Of a DNA stretch of 64,000 bases, positions 57,419 to 64,000 are shown one piece after another. The stretch is from NCBI GenBank assembly GCA_030028905.1, contig JALDYZ010000004.1, positions 306,920-370,919 on the forward strand, read 5' to 3'. The DNA comes from Ferirhizobium litorale (GTDB lineage: Bacteria; Pseudomonadota; Alphaproteobacteria; Rhizobiales; Rhizobiaceae). The first letter of the stretch is position 1; the number at the start of each line of letters is the position of its first letter. Below the pieces are notes generated by a model, which saw only the letters and a list, made by a program, of their open reading frames with translations, was not told where the DNA came from and did no database searches. Made by a program: the position numbers and the translations under genes.

Positions 57419-59740
57419 ATGTTCAATTTTCGCATGAAGTCACTGGCAGCCAAGCTGATGCTTGTCAGCGGAGCATCCATTGCGCTCGTCCTGCTCGTTT
57501 CCAATTTCTTTCTCATCGCCGGCACCCGTGAACGCGTCCAGACCCTGACGCTGGACCAGGCAAGTTCCGAAGCGAAGGCGATTTCACAAAGCATTTCGTC
57601 GAAGGTCGGCGAACTCGCCGGCTCGGCACGCTCCATGGCGGGCGCCCTTGGTCGCGCCCACGAAGGCAAGTCGCTCGACCGCGCGGGCGTCATCAACGTC
57701 CTGAAGGCCAATGTGGAACAGAACGCCTTCGCCTTCGGCAGCTGGTTTGCCGAAGAGCCGAAGGCGTTCGACGGCCAAAAGGACGAGGTGGCCGGCAAGA
57801 CCGAGCTTGGCGCCAACAAGAACGGCATCATGGCTCCCTACTGGACCAAGTCCGCGAGCGGCGGGATCGAATTCTCCACGTTCGTTGAGGACTATTCTGC
57901 CGAATGGTATGCACTGGCAGCGAAATCCCTCAAGGGTGCCATGACCCAGCCTTACAAGGCGCAGGACACCACAGTCCCGACGACGATGACCTCCATGGCC
58001 TATCCGGTCATGTCGGGTGGCAAACTGATCGGCGTGACCGGCGTCGATATTTCGCTCGCCTCGCTCTACGCAGACCTTTCCGCGCTCAAGCCATTCGGTA
58101 CCGGTCGCGTCATGCTCCTCTCGCAGACCGGCAAGTGGATCGTTGCCCCGACTGCCGATATGCTGATGACCGACTACGAAGGCGACGGCAGCGATGCGAT
58201 CAAGGCGGCGCTGTCCTCCTCGACCTCGACGATCATCCATGGCCTTGCCGATGGCGCCGAGAGCTTCGAGCGGGTAGTCTACCCGTTCAGCCTACCCGAC
58301 CTGAACACCACCTGGATCGTCCTTGTCGACGTTCCGCAGAGCGCCATCAGCGCGCCCGTCCGCGAACAGACGACGACGATGATCATCGGCGGTCTTGTCG
58401 TGCTTGCCGCAGTCATGGCGGCGTTGTTCTTCGCCGTTCGCTCTTTCGTGCAAAAGCCGCTTACCGGTCTTCTTGGCGACGTCGAGAAGCTCAGCCAGGG
58501 CCGCTACGAAGATAAGGTTTCGGGTCAGGAGCGTTCCGACGAGATCGGTTCCGTCGCCAAGTCGCTGGAAGGCTTCCGCTTTGCGCTCGCCGATACCCGC
58601 CGTCTCGAGCAGGAGGCAAATTCGCAGCGCCTGGCCGCCGAGGGCGAGCGTAGCCGCTCCGAATCCGAGCGCAACGAGGCCTCTACCTTGCAACGTCACA
58701 TCGTCTCCGTCGTCGGCGCCGGGCTTTCGGCGCTGTCGCAAGGTCGCCTCGACCATCGCATCAGCGAGGCCTTCCCGGGCGATTACGCGCAATTGAAGGA
58801 AGACTTCAACTCGGCGCTTTCGAGCCTCGAGGAGACGATCGGCACCGTCAACTCCACTGTCGGCAACATCGGCAACGGCACTTCGGAAATCAGCAAGAGC
58901 GCCGAAGATCTGTCCCGCCGAACCGAGCAGCAAGCCGCGAGTCTTGAGGAGACCGCGGCAGCGCTCAACGAATTGACCGCGCAGGTCAATTCGAGCGCCG
59001 ACAATGCCCGGGTCGCCGCCAACACCGTCAACCTTGCCTGCGAAGATGCCGAAAAGTCCGGCGAAGTGGTGCAGAAGGCGATCTCCTCGATGCAGGGCAT
59101 CGAGCAGTCGTCGACCCAGATCGGCCAGATCATCGGCGTCATCGACGATATCGCCTTCCAGACCAACCTGCTGGCATTGAACGCAGGTGTAGAGGCGGCG
59201 CGTGCCGGCGAAGCCGGCAAGGGTTTTGCCGTCGTCGCGCAGGAGGTGCGCGAGCTTGCCCAGCGTTCGGCCAATGCCGCCAAGGAGATCAAGACCCTGA
59301 TCAGCACCTCTGCAGGCCAGGTCAAGGAAGGCGTGGAACTGGTCGACAAGGCCGGCGGCACGCTGCAGAAGATCGCCACGCAGGTCATGGAGATCAACGG
59401 CCTCATCCGCCAGATCTCGGCGTCGGCCAGCGAGCAGGCGGTGGGCCTGAAGGAGATCAACTCCGCGATGAACCAGATGGACCAGGTCACGCAGCAGAAC
59501 GCCGCGATGGTCGAGGAAACCACGGCGGCAAGCGTTGCGCTCAACGATGAAGCCGAGACCCTGAAGGCACTCGTCGCACGCTTCCAGGTCTCCGGCCAGA
59601 GCCACGCCTCCGCGTTGCGTTCTGTCGGCCAGCAGATGCGGGCGCCGTCACCGGGCCAGGCTCAAGCGCCGGCGCGCAGGTCCGTGCCGCAGGCCCACGG
59701 CAACGCGGCCCTTGCCGCGGACAACTGGGAAGAGTTCTGA
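57419..59740 (+). CDS. Methyl-accepting chemotaxis protein with Cache-type periplasmic sensor
   Basis: A 773-residue transmembrane chemoreceptor. TM1 is near residues 11-32. The periplasmic part (about 33-315) is dCache_1-like: [15 protein letters not shown], a proximal core, and [18 protein letters not shown]2 is [20 protein letters not shown], then HAMP and a signalling domain with [20 protein letters not shown]. It ends DNWEEF, a CheR-tether pentapeptide. The usual amino-acid-binding Arg before the W-Y pair is replaced (AEWY), so the ligand may not be an amino acid. Neighbours are ribokinase and nucleoside hydrolase. The hairpin at 57373-57392 is in the leader. Confidence 0.92.
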   Translation: MFNFRMKSLAAKLMLVSGASIALVLLVSNFFLIAGTRERVQTLTLDQASSEAKAISQSISSKVGELAGSARSMAGALGRAHEGKSLDRAGVINVLKANVEQNAFAFGSWFAEEPKAFDGQKDEVAGKTELGANKNGIMAPYWTKSASGGIEFSTFVEDYSAEWYALAAKSLKGAMTQPYKAQDTTVPTTMTSMAYPVMSGGKLIGVTGVDISLASLYADLSALKPFGTGRVMLLSQTGKWIVAPTADMLMTDYEGDGSDAIKAALSSSTSTIIHGLADGAESFERVVYPFSLPDLNTTWIVLVDVPQSAISAPVREQTTTMIIGGLVVLAAVMAALFFAVRSFVQKPLTGLLGDVEKLSQGRYEDKVSGQERSDEIGSVAKSLEGFRFALADTRRLEQEANSQRLAAEGERSRSESERNEASTLQRHIVSVVGAGLSALSQGRLDHRISEAFPGDYAQLKEDFNSALSSLEETIGTVNSTVGNIGNGTSEISKSAEDLSRRTEQQAASLEETAAALNELTAQVNSSADNARVAANTVNLACEDAEKSGEVVQKAISSMQGIEQSSTQIGQIIGVIDDIAFQTNLLALNAGVEAARAGEAGKGFAVVAQEVRELAQRSANAAKEIKTLISTSAGQVKEGVELVDKAGGTLQKIATQVMEINGLIRQISASASEQAVGLKEINSAMNQMDQVTQQNAAMVEETTAASVALNDEAETLKALVARFQVSGQSHASALRSVGQQMRAPSPGQAQAPARRSVPQAHGNAALAADNWEEF

Positions 59741-59761
59741 TCGCTGGAAACAGTGCTGAAA

Positions 59762-59791
59762 CAAAAAAGGCCGCCGGACATGCTCCGGCGG
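59762..59791 (-). terminator. Terminator of nucleoside hydrolase; possibly bidirectional
   Basis: CCGCCGGA (59771-59778) pairs with TCCGGCGG (59784-59791) around a 5-nt loop. On the minus strand a run of six T follows, terminating the nucleoside hydrolase gene. On the plus strand a weaker T-rich stretch (TCTTCGTCGTT) may also end the chemoreceptor gene. Confidence 0.82.
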
Positions 59792-59821
59792 TCTTCGTCG
59801 TTCATACGCATGCGAACAAAG

Positions 59822-60766
59822 TCAGATCCGGGCAAAACGCTCGGTTAGCAGCGCAAAGAAGCCATCCGCATCGGCGTGGCGCATCACCTTGGCATTGCGC
59901 TTTCGGTCCGTGACGTGCCACCAGTCGACGACCGTCATGCCCATGGTCAGCGCAGACTTCGTCTCGATCTCGACGTTGCATTCGCGACCCTTGAAGAGTT
60001 CCGGCCTCAGAAGGTAAGCAATCACCGACGGATCGTGCAATGGTCCGCCATCCGATCCGTATTTCTCGACATCGAAGCGCTCGAAGAATTCGAGCATCTC
60101 CACCATTGCGATTGCCGGTCGCGTGCCGATCTCGCGGATGCGCTCAACCCGCGATTTGAGCGTCAGAAGCTGGTGGGTCAGGTCGAGAGGCATGACCACG
60201 ATCGGTATTCCGGACTTGAAGACCAGGTCCGCCGCTTCCGGATCGACATAGATGTTGAACTCCGCGGCCGGCGTAATGTTGCCGCCTTCGAAGAAGCCGC
60301 CGCCCATCATCACCAGTTCCCTGATCCGCGGAGCGATTTCGGGTGCCTTCTGAAGCGCCATTGCAACGTTGGTGAGCGGTCCCAGCGTGCAGAGCGTGAC
60401 CGTTCCAGGCGCCTCGCTTTTCAGCGTGTCGATGATGAAGTCGACGGCGTGGCCCTCAGCGAGCGGCATCGTCGGTTCGTCGAGCTCGGGGCCGTCCAGC
60501 CCCGTCTTGCCATGCACGTGCTCGGCAGTAACCAGCTCGCGGGCAATCGGCTTGTCGGCGCCAGCGTAGATCCTCACGTCGATACGCCCGCAGAGTTCGC
60601 AAATGATACGAACATTGCGCGTGGTCAGCGACAACGGAACATTGCCCGCAACTGCGGTGATTCCGAGGATTTCCAGTTCATCCGGGCTGCCGAAGGCAAG
60701 CATGATGGCGGCGGCGTCGTCCTGCCCCGGATCCGTGTCGACTATTATTTTTCTTGGCGCGGCCAT
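59822..60766 (-). CDS. Nucleoside hydrolase (inosine-uridine preferring family)
   Basis: A 314-residue enzyme cleaving nucleosides into base and ribose. The Ca2+-binding DTDPGQDDAAAIM motif is at the N terminus (about residues 11-23, canonical DTDxGxDDA). VTLCTLGPLTNVA, ELVMMGGGFFEGGNITPAAE and the C-terminal conserved DGGPLHDPSVIAY with a metal-ligand Asp confirm the family. The start at 60766 (MAAPRKIIV) is preferred to an extension to 60850. A terminator follows at 59762-59791. Released ribose could be taken by the nearby ribokinase. Confidence 0.93.
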   Translation of the reverse strand: MAAPRKIIVDTDPGQDDAAAIMLAFGSPDELEILGITAVAGNVPLSLTTRNVRIICELCGRIDVRIYAGADKPIARELVTAEHVHGKTGLDGPELDEPTMPLAEGHAVDFIIDTLKSEAPGTVTLCTLGPLTNVAMALQKAPEIAPRIRELVMMGGGFFEGGNITPAAEFNIYVDPEAADLVFKSGIPIVVMPLDLTHQLLTLKSRVERIREIGTRPAIAMVEMLEFFERFDVEKYGSDGGPLHDPSVIAYLLRPELFKGRECNVEIETKSALTMGMTVVDWWHVTDRKRNAKVMRHADADGFFALLTERFARI

Positions 60767-61001
60767 GACGACTTCCCTGCAAAGGATTTGGTGCTTCAAA
60801 TTGGGATCGGCGCGTATGGTTTGATGAGCGCTGCACTCTTTGTCAAGCATGACAGAGCTTGTGGTCGGAGCAGCCTGTGCTTTTCATTCGCGTCCTTTCG
60901 GGCACTTCTTGCGCTTGTTGCATCGCACTCCCATATTGCAAACAAGCGGGCGCTTGTCTGGAGGCCCGCAATGGGTCGCTTGGTTGCAAGGGCTGACGAA
61001 A

Positions 61002-61433
61002 ATGAGCAGGATGACACCTCTTACGAGCCCGCTTCTGCTGGGCTTTGATGCCATGGAGAAAACCCTGGAGCGCATCGCCAAGGCGAGCGACGGGTACCCA
61101 CCCTACAATATCGAACGCTTGCCGCGCGATGAAAGTACCGGCGCGCCACAACGATTGCGCATCACGCTTGCGGTCGCTGGTTTTGGTGAAGACGAACTCG
61201 ATGTATCGACGGAAGAAAACCAGTTGATCATCCGCGGCAGGCAGATGGATCAAGGCCCGCGCGACTACCTTTATCGAGGCATCGCCGCGCGTCAGTTCCA
61301 GCGTACCTTTGTGCTTGCCGACGGGATGCAGGTGCTTGGCGCCAGCCTCAGGAATGGCTTGCTGCGAGTCGATCTAATCCGCCCCGAACCAACCCGTATG
61401 GTAAAGAAAATTAACATTTCGGTTTCAAAGTAG
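61002..61433 (+). CDS. Small heat shock protein, Hsp20/alpha-crystallin family
   Basis: A 143-residue chaperone. The N terminus MSRMTPLTSPLLLGFDAMEK leads to an alpha-crystallin domain, YNIERLPRDES ... LRITLAVAGFGEDELDVSTE, with the conserved GASLRNGLLRVDL near the end. The start could also be the ATG at 61011; the frame extends to 60840 without family support. It is followed 47 nt later by the DUF1150 gene, the common rhizobial arrangement. Confidence 0.9.
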   Translation: MSRMTPLTSPLLLGFDAMEKTLERIAKASDGYPPYNIERLPRDESTGAPQRLRITLAVAGFGEDELDVSTEENQLIIRGRQMDQGPRDYLYRGIAARQFQRTFVLADGMQVLGASLRNGLLRVDLIRPEPTRMVKKINISVSK

Positions 61434-61480
61434 GACAACGAGCAAAACGCAGTCCGTGCCTCAACACCGGAGGAACCAAA

Positions 61481-61738
61481 ATGTTATGGAAAGAAGCAAA
61501 TGCGCGGCTGAGCCAGTCGGAGCTGGCGCATTTGGGTTCCGGCGAAGTCGGCTACATCCGCAAAATGCGTTCCGACGAAGTTTCCAGATGCTTTCCAGAA
61601 GCGCCCGAAGTCGATCCGAGCCTTGATCTCTGGGCGCTTTTCGGCGCCGACGGCACACCGATCCTGCTGACCGACAACCGATCCAGCACTTTCTACAAGG
61701 CCGCCGAGGACGAGTTGAAGACGATTAGCCTGCACTGA
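61481..61738 (+). CDS. DUF1150 family protein
   Basis: A small 85-residue protein with GSGEVGYIRKMRSDEV and LDLWALFGADGTPILLTDNR, characteristic of DUF1150, a family of unknown function usually found behind an hsp20 gene in Alphaproteobacteria. GGAGGAACC precedes the ATG. A strong terminator follows at 61775-61807. Confidence 0.9.
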   Translation: MLWKEANARLSQSELAHLGSGEVGYIRKMRSDEVSRCFPEAPEVDPSLDLWALFGADGTPILLTDNRSSTFYKAAEDELKTISLH

Positions 61739-61774
61739 CAATTTGCCAAGGCCAGGTCGCGACCGAACAGAAAA

Positions 61775-61807
61775 CCCCTTGAAGCCGTCCCGCTTCAAGG
61801 GGTTTTT
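61775..61807. terminator. Bidirectional rho-independent terminator
   Basis: CCCCTTGAAGC (61775-61785) pairs perfectly with GCTTCAAGGGG (61792-61802). Five T follow on the plus strand and four T on the minus strand. It ends the hsp20-DUF1150 unit and the metK-trmB unit, whose trmB stop is 24 nt away. Confidence 0.92.
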
Positions 61808-61830
61808 GTCTTGCGATCCCGATCTATGCG

Positions 61831-62541
61831 TCAGACGCGCCGGAATGTCAGATAGGCTGAGGATCGGCCCTCGCGGCGCGCCTTGGCCTCGTAGCGCGTG
61901 CTGGGCCAACCCGCGAATGGGGTCAGCCAGTCCGCGGCATTCTCCGCCGTCCACTCGAAACCATCATGATCGTGGCAATGGATCAGCGTCCAGTTGACAT
62001 AGGTATCGATATCCGAGGCGAAGCAAAAGACGCCACCTGGCTTCAGGACGCGATGGAACCGGTCGAGATTGACCGTGGAGACGAAACGCCGCTTCCAGTG
62101 CTTCTTCTTCGGCCATGGATCCGGATAGAGCAGATCGATCTGATCGAGGCAGGCATCCGGCAACCAGTCGAGAAGTTCGGTGGCATCGTCGTCGTGCACG
62201 CGGACGTTCTTGAGGTCCAGTTCGTGCGCCCGCCCGAGCAGCTTGGCCATCGAATTGACGAACGGCTCGACCCCGATGAACCCGGTCGACGGGTTTTCGA
62301 GTGCGCGGTGTATCAGATGCTCACCACCGCCGAATCCGATCTCGAGACGCAATCTGTCGACCGCGACGGGAAACAGTGCCGAAAGGCTTTTCGGAGGTGG
62401 CGCGCCCATATCGACCCGCAGTTCCGGCAGGACCGTATTCAGCATGACCGTCTGGTGCTCGCGAAGCGGCTTTCCTTTGCGGCGACCGAAAAAGGCCTCC
62501 GTGGAACGCGACCGCCTCGCGTCTTCGTTCGTCCCGTTCAC
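61831..62541 (-). CDS. trmB: tRNA (guanosine(46)-N7)-methyltransferase
   Basis: Forms m7G46 in the tRNA variable loop using SAM. It has 236 residues. The SAM-binding block [20 protein letters not shown] and the hallmark [19 protein letters not shown] are present, then [18 protein letters not shown]. Its ATG overlaps the metK stop (ATGA at 62538-62541), so SAM synthesis and this SAM-using enzyme are coupled. Confidence 0.96.
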   Translation of the reverse strand: MNGTNEDARRSRSTEAFFGRRKGKPLREHQTVMLNTVLPELRVDMGAPPPKSLSALFPVAVDRLRLEIGFGGGEHLIHRALENPSTGFIGVEPFVNSMAKLLGRAHELDLKNVRVHDDDATELLDWLPDACLDQIDLLYPDPWPKKKHWKRRFVSTVNLDRFHRVLKPGGVFCFASDIDTYVNWTLIHCHDHDGFEWTAENAADWLTPFAGWPSTRYEAKARREGRSSAYLTFRRV

Positions 62542-63779
62542 GACTTGACGGCTTCCTTGAGCGGCTTGACGAGGTCGAGCTTTTCCCAGGAGAAGGAACC
62601 GTCACGGCCCGCCTTGCGGCCGAAGTGGCCGTAGGCCGCCGTCTTGGCGTAGATCGGCTTGTTGAGGTCCAGATGACGACGGATACCTGTTGGCGACAGG
62701 TCCATGACCTTGCGGATCGCTTGCTCCACCTGGTCTTCGGAAACGCCATTGCCGGTGCCATGCAGGTCGACATAGATCGACAGCGGCTGGGCGATGCCGA
62801 TTGCGTAAGAAATCTGGATCGTGCAACGGTCGGCGAGATCGGCGGCCACAACGTTCTTGGCGAGGTAACGCGCCGCGTAGGCGGCTGAACGGTCGACCTT
62901 GGTTGTGTCCTTGCCGGAAAACGCGCCACCGCCGTGCGGTGCCGCTCCGCCATAGGTGTCGACAATGATCTTGCGCCCGGTCAGGCCGGCGTCGCCGTCC
63001 GGTCCGCCGATGACGAACTTTCCGGTCGGATTGATGTACCAGTTGCAGTCATCGGCGATCTTCAGGTCGCCAAGCGCTTCGCGGATATAGGGCTCCACCA
63101 CGGCACGGACCTTCGCCGAGTCCCAGCCGTTGTCTAGATGCTGGGTCGAAAGGACAATCGAGGCGACCTCGCTCGGCCTGCCGTTCTCGTAGCGAACGGT
63201 GACCTGGCTCTTGGCGTCGGGACCGAGCATGGCGGCATCGCCCTCGCCCTTCTTGCGGGCGACGGCGAGCAATTGCAGGATGCGGTGCGAGTAGTAGATC
63301 GGGGCCGGCATGAGATCCGGGGTCTCGCGGCAAGCATAGCCGAACATGATTCCCTGGTCGCCTGCACCTTCGTTGCCCTGATGGTCGGCGGCGTTGTCGA
63401 CGCCCTGGGCAATGTCGGCCGACTGGGAGTGCAGCAGAACGTCGATCTTCGCCGTCTTCCAGTGGAAGCCGTCCTGTTCGTAGCCGATATCGCGAATGGC
63501 CTTGCGCGCCGCCGTCTTGAACTTCGAGGGGTTGATCGCGTCCTTGCCGTTCTTGTCTTTCTTCATCAGGCTCGGCGGCAGCCGGACTTCACCTGCGATG
63601 ACAACACGGTTGGTGGTGGCAAGCGTTTCGCAGGCAATTCGAACCTTCCAGGGGTCCACCCCGTTCTTGGCGGCCTCGCGGTAAACCAGATCGACGATTT
63701 CGTCGGAAATACGATCACAAACCTTGTCCGGATGACCTTCGGCAACGGACTCACTCGTGAACAGGTAGTTTGGGCGCAT
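62538..63779 (-). CDS. metK: S-adenosylmethionine synthase
   Basis: Makes SAM from methionine and ATP. It has 413 residues, slightly longer than the ~384-residue E. coli enzyme because of an alphaproteobacterial insert ([20 protein letters not shown]). Key motifs: [16 protein letters not shown] near residue 15, [12 protein letters not shown] and the signature [17 protein letters not shown]. It is the first gene of a metK-trmB unit. A candidate operator lies 74-93 nt upstream (63853-63872). Confidence 0.97.
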   Translation of the reverse strand: MRPNYLFTSESVAEGHPDKVCDRISDEIVDLVYREAAKNGVDPWKVRIACETLATTNRVVIAGEVRLPPSLMKKDKNGKDAINPSKFKTAARKAIRDIGYEQDGFHWKTAKIDVLLHSQSADIAQGVDNAADHQGNEGAGDQGIMFGYACRETPDLMPAPIYYSHRILQLLAVARKKGEGDAAMLGPDAKSQVTVRYENGRPSEVASIVLSTQHLDNGWDSAKVRAVVEPYIREALGDLKIADDCNWYINPTGKFVIGGPDGDAGLTGRKIIVDTYGGAAPHGGGAFSGKDTTKVDRSAAYAARYLAKNVVAADLADRCTIQISYAIGIAQPLSIYVDLHGTGNGVSEDQVEQAIRKVMDLSPTGIRRHLDLNKPIYAKTAAYGHFGRKAGRDGSFSWEKLDLVKPLKEAVKS

Positions 63780-63852
63780 ACGGGATTCCCCTCAAAGAAT
63801 AATGCCACGCTGTTGTTAGCCAGTTCCCGGGCCAAAAACAAGCGCACAAGGA

Positions 63853-63872
63853 CATATATATATCTTTATATG
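63853..63872. promoter_or_regulatory. Candidate metK operator: AT-rich imperfect palindrome
   Basis: CATATATATATCTTTATATG is a 20-nt imperfect inverted repeat whose outer six bases (CATATA/TATATG) pair exactly, in an otherwise GC-rich region. It stands 74-93 nt before the metK ATG. Half-sites containing ATAAAGATAT resemble, from memory, operators of ArsR-family SAM/SAH regulators in Alphaproteobacteria; no such regulator gene is visible here. Confidence 0.4.
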
Positions 63873-63910
63873 AGCCGGAATCTGGAAAATTCTGCTCCAG
63901 AAACAGAAAA

Positions 63911-63930
63911 GGCGGTCATTGCCGACCGCC
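63911..63930 (-). terminator. Hairpin terminator of a minus-strand gene beyond the right edge
   Basis: GGCGGTC pairs with GACCGCC around a 6-nt loop, with TTTT directly after on the minus strand (and TGGTTTTC on the plus strand). It implies a minus-strand gene ending between about 63945 and 64000. One open minus frame there ends in hydrophobic residues (IAATVIFWL) at the stop at 63965, but this is too short to identify. Confidence 0.65.
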
Positions 63931-64000
63931 TGGTTTTCGGAAGCCTAGGCTCAGGACTCATTGATCAGAGCCAGAAGATGACGGTCGCGGCGATGCATAT

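Overview
The window reads as chromosomal DNA of a GC-rich alphaproteobacterium of the Rhizobiales, most likely the Rhizobiaceae (Rhizobium/Agrobacterium/Ensifer type). The reasons are the gene order rpmH-rnpA-yidC-engB-argB followed by a HAD nucleotidase, dapD and dapE; def-fmt-truA; hsp20-DUF1150; trmB-metK; and chemoreceptors ending in a WEEF-type pentapeptide. No phage, insertion sequence, CRISPR array or integrase was seen. This placement rests on family recognition and remembered synteny, not on a search.

Region 1 (1-6317) is a cytochrome bd operon, cydD (cut by the left edge)-cydC-cydA-cydB-cydX. Region 2 (6330-9089) holds a yegP-like gene, a fosmidomycin-resistance-type MFS exporter and a SAM-dependent methyltransferase. 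Region 3 (9380-16397) is the most unusual part. It is a compact, translationally coupled run: a class III cyclase/ATPase/helical-repeat regulator, a YcaO enzyme, a TfuA partner, an M4-like zinc peptidase homologue and a Cys-rich, AT-rich 233-residue protein. This looks like an uncharacterised peptide- or protein-thioamidation (RiPP-like) system.

Region 4 (16570-32097) is accessory. It carries a protein of unclear glycosyltransferase-like type, a bacterial CDC48/p97-type AAA ATPase with a small coiled-coil protein, a divergent ClC channel next to an RND efflux pair, a lone sulfotransferase, an EmrAB-type efflux pair, and a short-chain dehydrogenase divergent from an AraC regulator with a candidate direct-repeat operator.

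Region 5 (32169-52462) is mostly core genome. It contains tRNA-Arg(ACG), an orphan histidine kinase, a chemoreceptor, the rpmH-rnpA-yidC operon with a clear sigma-70 promoter, a DMT exporter, engB, an orphan RskA-type anti-sigma factor, argB, a PEP-mutase-family enzyme, a second DMT exporter, a pyrimidine 5'-nucleotidase, a periplasmic EF-hand protein, a LOG-family protein, and lysine-pathway genes dapD and dapE; then truA and fmt.

Region 6 (52586-64000) continues with def, a globin-coupled chemoreceptor, rmuC, ribokinase, a Cache chemoreceptor, a nucleoside hydrolase, hsp20, DUF1150, trmB and metK. The ribokinase/chemoreceptor/nucleoside hydrolase neighbourhood hints at nucleoside or ribose sensing and salvage.
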